DNA of 26,441 nucleotides from Solobacterium sp. (GCA_015256775.1 JABZLM010000016.1:1-26441); one strand, 5' to 3'. Counted from the first letter of the stretch, positions 7,836-15,927 are shown. Numbers and translations are program-made. Notes: generated by a model from the letters alone, not told the origin.

Positions 7836-9347
7836 TTATTTGATTAACATCATTGCTAATGATAGAACAACGATATTTGCGATAGCAATCGCTACAAATA
7901 ACTTCATACCCCACTTCATGTATGTCTTTAGTTCAACCTTAGCTGCACCTAGACCACCCATTACTACACCAGATGTTGGTGTGAAGAGGTTGATTAATCC
8001 GCAACCAGCGCAGAAGATATTGATCATAATTGAAGCGTTGAATCCTAATGTATTTGCCAAACCACCCATTACTGGCATTGAGAATCCAGCAAGTCCAGAT
8101 GTTGAAGGAACTAAGAAACTCAATACTAAGTAAATTACATATGATAGAGGAGCGAATACGAATCCTGGAACACCCATCAACATACCTGCTGCCTTATCCA
8201 AGATCCAGAAGTCCATGTGAGTAGACTTCATAACAACTGTAATACCACGAGCAACTGCGATAACGATAGCTACTGACAATAGATCTTTAGCACCGTCTAA
8301 GAATGTATCAATGAATTCTCTTTCAGACATTCTAGCCATGATAGCGATAAGAATACTTGAGAATGTAAACCAAGCAGCTAACTCAGAGAAGTACCATAGA
8401 CCTAAAGGTTGACCCGTTAAGAATGAAGTCCATCCAAGTACTGCTAAGTAAGCTTCTTCATCACCAGCAAAGTTGATGTCGATGTAAGAAATCAATGAAG
8501 CAATCATAACTGCAAATGAGATTGCAAATACAATTAATACAGCCTTGTGCTTGCCTGTAAATTCTAACTTGTTGCCATCATCCTTTGTAAAGTGTTCACG
8601 CATATCTTCCTGCTCTTGTAGAGAAAGAATTGTTGAGCCTTTATCAGCCTTAACCTTCTTAGCGTAACCTAATACAAAGAAAATAGCGATTGCAAGTGAT
8701 GTAAACCACAATGCAAAACCAAGAATCATAACTAATGTGTTGTCATAAGGAACGTTAACACTCTGCAATGCAGCCATAGCTGCACCAGTAGCAAATGGGT
8801 TAATTGTTGAACCTAATACACCACATCCTGCACCAAGCAATACAGTTGCAACTGCTACCATTGTATCGAAGCCAGCTGCTACTAATGCTGTAGTAATCAA
8901 AGCGTAGAAACCGATTGTCTCTTCAGCCATTCCATATGTGGAACCACCGATAGAGAATAAGATCATCAAGATAACGATTAGGACTTCTTCCCTGCCGTGC
9001 ATCTTCTTAACTAAGTGGTAAACACCAGCTTCAAGAGCACCTGTCTTCATTACAACACCGATGAATCCACCGATAGCCATAATAAATACAATCAAGTCAG
9101 CAGCATCCACAAATCCTCTTGGGAATGCCATGAAGAAATCACTAAACTTTGCACCGACAACGGTAACGGTCTCGCCGTTAGCAACCATGTTAACTAATTC
9201 GCCATACTTCTCAGGGTTTAAACCACTGATTAAGCTATCGCTAATTGGTTGTCCGTTTAAGAATACTGAAATTAAACAAAGTACTGCTAAAATAATAAAT
9301 AAAATTGTAAACGCTGTTAGTGAGCGTTTCTTGGCTTTCACAGACAT
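7836..9347 (-). CDS. arcD: Arginine/ornithine antiporter, YfcC family
   Basis: This 503-residue integral membrane protein has about twelve hydrophobic segments and the glycine- and proline-rich turns of the YfcC/DcuC-like carriers (for example GCGVLGSTINPFATG near 175 and a PTSGVVMGG stretch near 460). It shows no signal peptide other than the first transmembrane helix. YfcC proteins encoded in arc operons exchange external arginine for internal ornithine, which drives the deiminase pathway without spending ATP; the substrate here is inferred from this context. It is the last arc gene, starting 17 bases after arcC stops, with an unusually strong AGGGGGGAT ribosome binding site. Confidence 0.88.
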   Translation of the reverse strand: MSVKAKKRSLTAFTILFIILAVLCLISVFLNGQPISDSLISGLNPEKYGELVNMVANGETVTVVGAKFSDFFMAFPRGFVDAADLIVFIMAIGGFIGVVMKTGALEAGVYHLVKKMHGREEVLIVILMILFSIGGSTYGMAEETIGFYALITTALVAAGFDTMVAVATVLLGAGCGVLGSTINPFATGAAMAALQSVNVPYDNTLVMILGFALWFTSLAIAIFFVLGYAKKVKADKGSTILSLQEQEDMREHFTKDDGNKLEFTGKHKAVLIVFAISFAVMIASLISYIDINFAGDEEAYLAVLGWTSFLTGQPLGLWYFSELAAWFTFSSILIAIMARMSEREFIDTFLDGAKDLLSVAIVIAVARGITVVMKSTHMDFWILDKAAGMLMGVPGFVFAPLSYVIYLVLSFLVPSTSGLAGFSMPVMGGLANTLGFNASIMINIFCAGCGLINLFTPTSGVVMGGLGAAKVELKTYMKWGMKLFVAIAIANIVVLSLAMMLIK

Positions 9348-9364
9348 ACTATCCCCCCTTCTAA

Positions 9365-10303
9365 TTATTTAGTAATAATGGTGCCTGTTTCACCTTGTAA
9401 AGCAACTTTTGCTTTTTGCAATGATGTAATTAATGCAGTTCCACCATGTGTGTTATTCTTAACAAATTCCATGCATGATTGAACCTTTGGAAGCATACTT
9501 CCAGGAGCAAACTGCTTCTCTTCGATATACTTCTCTGCTTCTTCCAATGTCATCGTTGGAAGTTCCTTTTGATCAGGCTTGTTATAATTGATGCATACTC
9601 TGTCAACTGCAGTTAAGATAATCAACATATCTGCACCAATGGATTGTGCTAGTAATGCACTAGAACGGTCCTTATCGATAACAGCTGCAACACCCTTTAA
9701 TCCTTGCTCTGTCTCAACTACAGGGATTCCTCCGCCACCAACTGTAATAACGATGTCGCCAGCCTTAACAAGTTGTTCAACAACCTTTAATTCAACGATA
9801 CGTTGTGGAATTGGTGAAGGTACAACACGACGATATCCACGTCCTGCATCTTCTACAAATGTAAAGCCCTTTTCAGCAGCAATCTTATCTGCTTCTTCCT
9901 TAGTATAGAAGCTTCCTACTGGTTTTGTAGGTTTAGCAAATCCTGGATCGTTTGCATCAACAACTACCTGTGTAACAATAGCTGCACATTCCTTGTCAAC
10001 ACCACGCACCTTTAATTCCTGCTGAATTGCTTGTTGTAAATGATAACCGATATAGCCCTGAGACATCGCACCACATTCCGGGAATGGCATATATGGAGTA
10101 TTGCCACCCTTTGTGCATGAGAATTCCATTGCTAGGTTAATCATTCCAACCTGTGGTCCATTACCATGACCAACAATTACTTCATAGCCGTCCTGTGCTA
10201 AATCAACGATAGTCTTAGCAGTATGACGAACTAATTCAAGCTGCTCTTCAGGGGTATTGCCTAAAGCATTACCCCCAAGAGCTACTACTATACGCTTTGC
10301 CAT
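9365..10303 (-). CDS. arcC: Carbamate kinase
   Basis: The 312-residue enzyme makes ATP and carbamate from carbamoyl phosphate and ADP; the carbamate breaks down to ammonia and CO2. It belongs to the amino acid kinase fold, with GGNAL at 10-14, GHGNGPQVG at 45-53, VGGGGIPV near 205-212, and the DKD segment that contacts nucleotide phosphates shortly after. The length is standard. The start follows the arcB stop by 4 bases, with only a weak ribosome binding site inside the end of arcB, so translational coupling is likely. This is the ATP-yielding step of the arc operon. Confidence 0.96.
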   Translation of the reverse strand: MAKRIVVALGGNALGNTPEEQLELVRHTAKTIVDLAQDGYEVIVGHGNGPQVGMINLAMEFSCTKGGNTPYMPFPECGAMSQGYIGYHLQQAIQQELKVRGVDKECAAIVTQVVVDANDPGFAKPTKPVGSFYTKEEADKIAAEKGFTFVEDAGRGYRRVVPSPIPQRIVELKVVEQLVKAGDIVITVGGGGIPVVETEQGLKGVAAVIDKDRSSALLAQSIGADMLIILTAVDRVCINYNKPDQKELPTMTLEEAEKYIEEKQFAPGSMLPKVQSCMEFVKNNTHGGTALITSLQKAKVALQGETGTIITK

Positions 10304-10307
10304 GTGA

Positions 10308-11300
10308 TTACTTCAGAGTAGCATACATAACAGCCTTAATTGTATGCATGCGGTTCTCTGCCTCATCAAATTGTCTAGCTTGTGTGCCTAAGAATACATC
10401 ATCTGTAACTTCCATAGCCTCTAAGCCATACTTCTGGTAAATGTTCTCACCAACTGTTGTGTTACGATCATGGAATGATGGTAAGCAGTGTAAGAAGATA
10501 GCAGTTGGCTTAGCCATAGCCATCAATTCCTTATTAACCTGGTAAGGACGTAAGAGCTTGATTCTTGGCTCCCATAATTCTTCTGGTTCACCCATTGATA
10601 ACCAAATATCTGTGTAAAGAACGTCTGCATCCTTAGCACCGATCTTGATATCATCTGTTAATTCGATTTCAGCACCTGTCTTGCTAGCTACTTCTCTGCA
10701 CTTAGCAACAAGTTCATCAGAAGGCATTAATTCCTTAGGTCCGCATGCGCAGAAGTGCATACCTAACTTAGCACAAACAATCATCAATGAGTTAGCAACG
10801 TTATTACGAGCGTCACCGAAGAATGTTAACTTGCGGCCTCTAACATCGCCGAATTCTTCCTTAACTGTTAAGATATCAGCCAACATCTGTGTTGGGTGAT
10901 ATAAGTCTGTTAAACCATTCCATACAGGAACACCAGAATACTTAGCAAGTTCTTCAACTACTTCCTGCTTGAATCCACGGTATTCGATACCATCGTACAT
11001 ACGACCTAATACCTTAGCTGTATCTTCTAATGATTCCTTCTTACCCATCTGTGATGATCCAGAATCTAGGAATGTAACACCCATACCTAAGTCACGTGCA
11101 CCAACTTCAAATGCACAACGTGTTCTTGTAGATGTCTTTTCGAACAAGAGAACAACCTGCTTGCCCTTTAAATAACTGTGGTCAACACCGTTAGCCTTTA
11201 ATCTCTTGAATTCAGCAGATAATTCCAAGAAATATCTGATTTCTTCTGATGTAAAATCTAATAGTGTCAAAAAACTTCTTCCTCTAACATTAACGCCCAT
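10308..11300 (-). CDS. arcB: Ornithine carbamoyltransferase, catabolic
   Basis: This 330-residue enzyme splits citrulline with phosphate into ornithine and carbamoyl phosphate when working in the arc pathway. The carbamoyl-phosphate site STRTR lies at 57-61, HPTQ at 135-138, the ornithine-binding DxxxSMG near 231-237 and HCLP at 271-274. Sequence alone does not separate the catabolic from the anabolic form; the position between arcA and arcC does. It starts 49 bases after arcA, with AAGGAGC upstream of ATG 11300. The gap contains a T-rich stretch but no clear hairpin. Confidence 0.97.
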   Translation of the reverse strand: MGVNVRGRSFLTLLDFTSEEIRYFLELSAEFKRLKANGVDHSYLKGKQVVLLFEKTSTRTRCAFEVGARDLGMGVTFLDSGSSQMGKKESLEDTAKVLGRMYDGIEYRGFKQEVVEELAKYSGVPVWNGLTDLYHPTQMLADILTVKEEFGDVRGRKLTFFGDARNNVANSLMIVCAKLGMHFCACGPKELMPSDELVAKCREVASKTGAEIELTDDIKIGAKDADVLYTDIWLSMGEPEELWEPRIKLLRPYQVNKELMAMAKPTAIFLHCLPSFHDRNTTVGENIYQKYGLEAMEVTDDVFLGTQARQFDEAENRMHTIKAVMYATLK

Positions 11301-11349
11301 AATAGCTCCTTTTCTTTTTTTCTATTTTTATGGTTATTCGATTTTAAAC

Positions 11350-12579
11350 TTAGTCTTCACGAACTAATGGCATGGACATACATCTTGGTCCGCCACGTCC
11401 TACGCATAAGTTGGATGCTTCTAATTCTAATACTTCAAATCCATTATCCTTTAGATATTGGTTTGTAACATAGTTACGCTTGTAAACGATGATCTTACCT
11501 GGCGCAATTGTCAATGTATTAGAACCATCATTCCACTGTTCACGTTCAGCTGCTAATGGATCGCCAGCTCCGCAAGGGAATAAACGAACTTTATCTAAGC
11601 CCATGAACTTAGCAAGAATATCTTCTAACTTACCTGTATGTTCTTCGATATGAACATCATGATTTGCACGATCAGCTGTTAATGCAAATACCTGTAATGT
11701 TCCCATGATACCTGGGTGAATTGTAAATGCATCAGTATCAATCTGTGTAAATACTGTATCTAAGTGCATGAATGCACGTGAATTAGGAATATTGAAAGCT
11801 AAAATTGTCTCAATCTTATTTCCTTCGTTTTCATAGAACATCTTCATAGCTAAGTCCTGAATTGCTTCAGCCTGTGTTCTCTGTGAAATACCGATGAATA
11901 AGAGTTTTTCATTAACGTTTAATACGTCTCCACCTTCGATATGGAAGTGATTGTTACGTCCATATAAGTCTGGAACATTTCCAGCATATTCTGGATGGAA
12001 TCTGAAAATGTAATCTGCATAGATTGTTTCACGGTTTCTTGTTACAGAATACATTCTGTTAATAACTGCACCATTACCTACAGAAGCGAATGGGTCGCGT
12101 GTAAAGTATAGGTTTGGCATTGGGTTTACTAATAAGTGTGAGTTAGTCTCAAGACGGTCAACTAAGAAGTTTGTGTGAATCTCACCGATTTCTCTGAATG
12201 TGATTCCAGCCATAGTCTTTAGAACTAATTCCTTATTGTTTGTAAACTTAGCTAAGTAATCCTTAATAATCTTATGATATTCAGCTGTATGAACACCTGA
12301 TTCAACTAACCACTGATCAAGGAACTGTTCCTTAATTTCTGGGTGAGCATCTAAAGTTTCAGCCATTAAGTCTTCTAGATAAACAACTTCTACGCCATTG
12401 TCGCGTAAGATCTTTGCAAAACGGTCATGTTCAACCTGTGCTTCATAAAGATCAGGAATATCATCAAATAATAATTCCCCTAATGTATCAGGTGTAAGAT
12501 TTAATAATTCTTCTCCTGGCCTGTGTAATAAAACCTTTTTGAGTGTTTTAATTTCACTCGTTACATGAATGTTAGACAT
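11350..12579 (-). CDS. arcA: Arginine deiminase
   Basis: This 409-residue cytoplasmic enzyme converts arginine to citrulline and ammonia, the first step of the pathway, and also raises pH. The catalytic set is complete: FTRD (Asp162), HIEGGD (Glu215), HLD (His272) and the nucleophile Cys400 in GRGGPRCMSMP near the end. The frame opens upstream to 12627, but AGGAGGA lies 7 bases before ATG 12579, and the longer version would start inside an inverted repeat. It is the first gene of arcABCD. Upstream lie a perfect cre site, an inverted repeat and two 13-bp direct repeats, so the operon is probably subject to carbon catabolite repression and at least one further regulator. Confidence 0.98.
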   Translation of the reverse strand: MSNIHVTSEIKTLKKVLLHRPGEELLNLTPDTLGELLFDDIPDLYEAQVEHDRFAKILRDNGVEVVYLEDLMAETLDAHPEIKEQFLDQWLVESGVHTAEYHKIIKDYLAKFTNNKELVLKTMAGITFREIGEIHTNFLVDRLETNSHLLVNPMPNLYFTRDPFASVGNGAVINRMYSVTRNRETIYADYIFRFHPEYAGNVPDLYGRNNHFHIEGGDVLNVNEKLLFIGISQRTQAEAIQDLAMKMFYENEGNKIETILAFNIPNSRAFMHLDTVFTQIDTDAFTIHPGIMGTLQVFALTADRANHDVHIEEHTGKLEDILAKFMGLDKVRLFPCGAGDPLAAEREQWNDGSNTLTIAPGKIIVYKRNYVTNQYLKDNGFEVLELEASNLCVGRGGPRCMSMPLVRED

Positions 12580-12611
12580 TTGCTTTCCTCCTATTGTCTT
12601 TTCATTAGGGC

Positions 12612-12635
12612 TACATATCGCGCGCATGATATGTA
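12612..12635. repeat. Inverted repeat in the arcA leader
   Basis: Perfect 8-bp arms TACATATC (12612-12619) and GATATGTA (12628-12635) are separated by an 8-base GC-rich centre. One arm overlaps the cre site by four bases. It lies 33-56 bases upstream of the arcA start and downstream of the predicted promoter. It could be a second operator or a leader hairpin. Confidence 0.65.
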
Positions 12636-12645
12636 ACCGGTTTCA
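12632..12645 (-). promoter_or_regulatory. cre site (CcpA operator) upstream of arcA
   Basis: The minus strand reads TGAAACCGGTTACA, which fits the cre consensus TGWAANCGNTNWCA at every defined position; the plus strand fits as well. It lies 53-66 bases before the arcA start and just downstream of the predicted -10 box, a position that blocks transcription when CcpA binds. Catabolite repression of arc operons is established in other Firmicutes. Confidence 0.8.
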
Positions 12646-12660
12646 AATCTATACTATTAT

Positions 12661-12689
12661 TGTATACATATTTTTTTCTATAATTGGAA
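12661..12689 (-). promoter_or_regulatory. Candidate arcA promoter
   Basis: On the minus strand TTCCAA (12684-12689) and TATACA (12661-12666) are separated by 17 bases. The predicted start, about 7 bases further on, would put the cre site within the first transcribed bases. The -35 box is poor, as expected for an activator-dependent promoter. Overlapping -10 alternatives exist (for example TACAAT). Confidence 0.45.
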
Positions 12690-12693
12690 ACAT

Positions 12694-12762
12694 AATGCCT
12701 AAAATTTTGTATTTTTTTGTAAACATCATCTCATTACTTTTTGTCAAGAAATGCCTAAAATT
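12694..12762 (-). repeat. Two 13-bp direct repeats upstream of arcA
   Basis: AATTTTAGGCATT occurs twice on the minus strand, at 12750-12762 and 12694-12706, identical and in the same orientation, with starts 56 bp apart. The nearer copy ends 4 bases before the candidate -35 box; the farther copy is followed 2 bases later by TTGACA. Direct repeats at this position are typical activator sites, including those of AraC proteins. Confidence 0.7.
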
Positions 12763-12773
12763 CACAAGAAAAA

Positions 12774-12793
12774 CCCCTATATCACTACAGGGG
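12774..12793 (-). terminator. Intrinsic terminator after argS
   Basis: On the minus strand CCCCT pairs with AGGGG around a loop with weak inner pairing, followed directly by TTTTTCTT. It lies 27 bases past the argS stop and separates argS from the arc operon control region. Confidence 0.78.
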
Positions 12794-12819
12794 CCCTGTT
12801 TATCGTTCTTATTGTGGAA

Positions 12820-14475
12820 TTACATTGATTCAGGTGCTTCTACACCAACAAGGTTTAGAGCATTCTTCAATGTAATCATTGTAGCCTTCACTAAGCCTAA
12901 ACGTTGGTTTGTTAACTCAGGATCTTCTGGGTTATTGACACGTGAACTGTTGTAGTAACTATGGTAAACCTTAACAAGAGAAATGATGTATTCAGTAATC
13001 TTGTTTGGCTTTCTGCTTGCTGCTGCATTTGCAACTTCGATTGGGAATTCGCTGATGAGCTTCATCAACTGTAATTCCTTCTCATCACTGAGACGATCAT
13101 AAGTAGCTACCTGTGTGAATGCAGGAATCTTAGGATTGTTCATAATGGAATGCATACGGGAATATGCATACTGTGCATAGAATACAGGGTTGTTGTTATC
13201 TTTAGAACGAGCTAACTTCATATCGAAATCCATGTGAGTCGCAACGTCCTTAGAAACGAAGAACCAACGAGCAGCGTCAACACCTACGTCTTCGCAAAGT
13301 TCACGAATAGTAATTGCGTTACCTGTACGCTTGGACATCTTCACTTCCTTACCATCCTCAACCATACGTACCATTTGGATGATATCTACCTTAAGTACAT
13401 CTGGATAACCCAATGCTGTTAAAGCAGACTGCATACGTGTTACGTAGGAATGGTGGTCAGCACCCCATAAGTTGATTAAGTGGTCATAGCCTCTTTCAAT
13501 CTTATAGATGTGGTTAGCGATATCTGGTGTTAAGTAAGACAATGTTCCATCGCTCTTGCGTAATACACGGTCCTTGTCATCACCATATTCAGTACTCTTA
13601 AACCATAGAGCACCATCCTTTTCATATGTTAGACCCATATCAGCCATCTTTGTTAAGCAATCATTGATACGCTTACGATTGTTTTCATAGAAGAATGTTT
13701 CATGCTGGAAGTTTTGGAAATCACAACGATATAGTTTTAAGTCGTCCTCAATCTTCTTTAATTCTAACTCAACCCCTGTCTTCTTGAAGTATTCAAGACG
13801 TTCTGCAGGATCAGCATTTAACCACTTATCACCATCTTTTTCAGCAATCTGATTTGCAATGTCAATAATATCCTGTGCATGATATCCATCTTCTGGAAGT
13901 GGATATTCTTTTCCAAAGTGTTCAAAGTAACGAGAAATTAAGGATTCACCTAACATCACAATCTGGTTACCAGCATCGTTAACATAGAACTCTCTGTAGT
14001 TGTTATAACCACTCGCTTCGTAAAGACGTGAGATACAGTCACCCCAAGCAGCGTTACGAGCATGTCCGCAGTGTAAGTCACCTGTAGGGTTAGCGGATAC
14101 CCACTCAACCAATACATTCACACCTGCACCAGTGTTATTCTTACCATAATCATCACCTGCGTTGATAACAGTATTAATCACTTCAGCCAAAGCATCTTTC
14201 TTCAAGCGAAAGTTGATAAAGCCTGGCTTTACAACTTCAATTGAAGAAGCTTCTGTGTAGATTTCCTTTAACTTTTCAACGATAGGTCCAGCTATATCTA
14301 ATGGACTCTTATGCAATGTTCGGGAAAGGCGCATAGCTACACTAGTTGAATAGTCTCCCATCTTTGGATCACGTGGGGTTTCAACAATCAATATTGAATC
14401 ATCTGCGTCAATATCGTACACTTGCTTCACTGCCTCACGGACAGCTGAACTAATTTTGCTTTCAAAATCACTCAT
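12820..14475 (-). CDS. argS: Arginyl-tRNA synthetase
   Basis: The 551-residue class I synthetase charges tRNA-Arg with arginine. An N-terminal Add1 domain (about 1-85) precedes the catalytic core with HCGH at 135-138 (the HIGH motif) and KMSKR at 379-383; a helical anticodon-binding domain with the conserved YYNSSRV segment closes the protein. The frame continues to 14577 through a tRNA gene, so I take ATG 14475, preceded by GGGAGGA. The gene sits directly behind tRNA-Arg(ACG) with a hairpin and T-run between, leaving only about 40 bases for a promoter of its own. Arginine is both its substrate and the fuel of the neighbouring arc operon. Confidence 0.97.
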   Translation of the reverse strand: MSDFESKISSAVREAVKQVYDIDADDSILIVETPRDPKMGDYSTSVAMRLSRTLHKSPLDIAGPIVEKLKEIYTEASSIEVVKPGFINFRLKKDALAEVINTVINAGDDYGKNNTGAGVNVLVEWVSANPTGDLHCGHARNAAWGDCISRLYEASGYNNYREFYVNDAGNQIVMLGESLISRYFEHFGKEYPLPEDGYHAQDIIDIANQIAEKDGDKWLNADPAERLEYFKKTGVELELKKIEDDLKLYRCDFQNFQHETFFYENNRKRINDCLTKMADMGLTYEKDGALWFKSTEYGDDKDRVLRKSDGTLSYLTPDIANHIYKIERGYDHLINLWGADHHSYVTRMQSALTALGYPDVLKVDIIQMVRMVEDGKEVKMSKRTGNAITIRELCEDVGVDAARWFFVSKDVATHMDFDMKLARSKDNNNPVFYAQYAYSRMHSIMNNPKIPAFTQVATYDRLSDEKELQLMKLISEFPIEVANAAASRKPNKITEYIISLVKVYHSYYNSSRVNNPEDPELTNQRLGLVKATMITLKNALNLVGVEAPESM

Positions 14476-14522
14476 CTTTTTGTCCTCCCTCATTTGATAG
14501 CATAAATATCCTAATAAAAAAA

Positions 14523-14535
14523 CCGCTACTAGCGG
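14523..14535 (-). terminator. Terminator-like hairpin between tRNA-Arg and argS
   Basis: CCGCT/AGCGG with a 3-base loop is flanked by A- and T-runs, so the minus strand reads a GC hairpin followed by TTTTTTT. It lies 12 bases after the tRNA and about 47 bases before the argS start. It should end most tRNA transcripts and may act as an attenuator for argS. Confidence 0.8.
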
Positions 14536-14547
14536 GCTTTTTTTAAA

Positions 14548-14624
14548 TGGCGCGCCGAGCAGGAGTCGAACCCGCAACCTTTTGATTCGTAGTCAAATGC
14601 TCTATCCAGTTGAGCTATCGGCGC
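14548..14624 (-). tRNA. tRNA-Arg (anticodon ACG)
   Basis: The minus strand folds as a cloverleaf: acceptor GCGCCGA/TCGGCGC, a D-loop with AACTGGATAG, anticodon loop CTACGAA with ACG in the centre, and T-arm GGGTTCGACTCC. The 3' CCA is encoded. ACG, edited to ICG, reads CGU, CGC and CGA. It is the arginine tRNA next to argS. Confidence 0.96.
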
Positions 14625-14650
14625 ATTCGGTGTTATCACCTTGCTTTTTA

Positions 14651-14679
14651 ATAGTATTCCATTCCCCTAGAAATTACAA
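14651..14679 (-). promoter_or_regulatory. Promoter of tRNA-Arg (and possibly argS)
   Basis: TTGTAA (14674-14679) and TACTAT (14651-14656) on the minus strand are 17 bases apart. The predicted start near 14644 is about 20 bases before the mature tRNA. Confidence 0.65.
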
Positions 14680-14720
14680 GTCTTTTTCAGAAAAAAGTAT
14701 TGTAAAAACAATGAAAAAAA

Positions 14721-14749
14721 TAGTACTTGCGAAATACATGCAAGCACTA
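14721..14749 (-). terminator. Intrinsic terminator after the M20 gene
   Basis: A 10-bp stem with one mismatch (14721-14730 with 14740-14749) has a 9-base loop and is followed by TTTTTTT on the minus strand. It starts immediately after the stop codon at 14750. Confidence 0.9.
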
Positions 14750-15853
14750 TCAAATAATTGTTTCAAACATACATACAGCGGTAGGAATAATTTCATCATC
14801 AAATACATAAGAATCATGATGTAAAGAAGGACACGTTCCCATTCCAACAAGGACAAACATACATGGTGCAAACTTCTTATAATAACCAAAATCTTCACTG
14901 GCACGAATTGGTTCAGATAATTCTTCAACCTCTAGATCCGCAGTCTTTAATTTCCTAACAGTTTTATCTACTAGAGATGGATCTGCGTAATTTTCATCAA
15001 AGCGATCAAACTCTTCAATGCTTACTTTAAACTTTCCATTTAATCCCTCAAAGTAAGCACGAACATATTCTTCTAAGACAGCTAGTTCATTTTCTTTAGC
15101 CGCCCGTAAAGTCAAACAAATTTCCCCATTTGCTGGCGAGATGCCAAAGTTCAAACTACCCACATTCATATGGATAATCGTAATCATTGCAAGTGAACTG
15201 AAGTGATTATTCGCAAATGTAAATGGTTTAAATCCAGTCTGCTTTGCTAGAGGTTCAATCGATTTAGCAAATGCAGATAAAGCATATACTGGATTAAGTC
15301 CTTTCTCAGGTTCTGAAGCATGGCTTTGTACTCCTGTTAAAGAAATGCGATACCCAACCGAAGCACACATGACTGTCTCTGGTCGATAGTAAATCACATT
15401 CTTTCTTAAGTTAGGCATATTGTGTAGGCCAAAAATTTTATCCACATGATACTTTTCAAATAATGGTTTGCAGATAGCGGCACCACTACCATTTTCTTCA
15501 GCCGGTTGGAAAAGATAGATAACATTATACTCACTTTCTCTATCCTCTTCTTCTAGCATCACACCCAGCAAAATTGCAGTATGTCCATCATGACCACAGC
15601 CATGAAATGGTGTATTTGAAGAATTCATTATCGCATCATGATCTGCACGTAATACAATCGTCTGCTTGGTAGGTTGATATGGCTTCATACAATACAACCA
15701 ATCCCCTTCATCAAACACGAGATAACTAGACATATTTTGTGCAATAAATTCTTTAATTAATTTTCGTGTAATTACTTCGTGATTAGACAACTCTGGATGC
15801 TCATGTAATACATGGCGAAACGCAATAATCTTTTCAAGATTTTCCTGTTTCAT
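14750..15853 (-). CDS. M20-family amidohydrolase (N-acyl amino acid hydrolase-like)
   Basis: This 367-residue zinc- or manganese-dependent hydrolase removes acyl groups from amino acids or cleaves small peptides in the cytoplasm. The M20D motifs are in order: RHVLHEHPELS near 13-23, LRADHDA near 68-74, GCGHDGH at 85-91, QPAEEN near 116-121 with the catalytic Glu, FGLHNMP near 141-147, ASEDFGYY, and LHHDSY near the end. Exact substrate unknown; hippurate, N-acetyl amino acids and indole-acyl conjugates are known for relatives. AAGGAG precedes ATG 15853. Its own promoter (15885-15913) contains a copy of the core of the arcA direct repeat, which hints at shared control. A link to arginine supply is only a guess. 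Confidence 0.88.
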   Translation of the reverse strand: MKQENLEKIIAFRHVLHEHPELSNHEVITRKLIKEFIAQNMSSYLVFDEGDWLYCMKPYQPTKQTIVLRADHDAIMNSSNTPFHGCGHDGHTAILLGVMLEEEDRESEYNVIYLFQPAEENGSGAAICKPLFEKYHVDKIFGLHNMPNLRKNVIYYRPETVMCASVGYRISLTGVQSHASEPEKGLNPVYALSAFAKSIEPLAKQTGFKPFTFANNHFSSLAMITIIHMNVGSLNFGISPANGEICLTLRAAKENELAVLEEYVRAYFEGLNGKFKVSIEEFDRFDENYADPSLVDKTVRKLKTADLEVEELSEPIRASEDFGYYKKFAPCMFVLVGMGTCPSLHHDSYVFDDEIIPTAVCMFETII

Positions 15854-15884
15854 ACAGATACTCCTTTGCGCACTTCTATCATTG

Positions 15885-15913
15885 ATTCTATGCCTAAATA
15901 TTTTTGATTACAA
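15885..15913 (-). promoter_or_regulatory. Candidate promoter of the M20 gene with a repeat-like element
   Basis: TTGTAA (15908-15913) and TAGAAT (15885-15890) are 17 bases apart on the minus strand. The spacer ends in TTTAGGCAT (15890-15898), the same nine bases found in both arcA direct repeats. Confidence 0.5.
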
Positions 15914-15927
15914 ATCTCACAATGCCA

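Noticed and set aside
12580..12627. N-terminal extension of arginine deiminase
   Set aside because: It would begin inside the inverted repeat and include the AGGAGGA ribosome binding site as coding sequence.
12569..12955. Plus-strand ORF of 128 codons across the arcA control region and argS end
   Set aside because: It has no ribosome binding site, overlaps two real genes and contains operator and terminator sequences; its product looks like a shadow translation.
14476..14547. T-box riboswitch in front of argS
   Set aside because: The leader after the tRNA is far too short, and no T-box consensus or specifier stem is visible.
14476..14577. N-terminal extension of arginyl-tRNA synthetase
   Set aside because: The frame runs through the terminator hairpin and into the tRNA-Arg gene; GGGAGGA sets the start at 14475.
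14582..14824. Plus-strand ORF of 80 codons over the tRNA-Arg promoter and M20 terminator
   Set aside because: It overlaps the tRNA and runs through a terminator and the end of the M20 gene, with no ribosome binding site.
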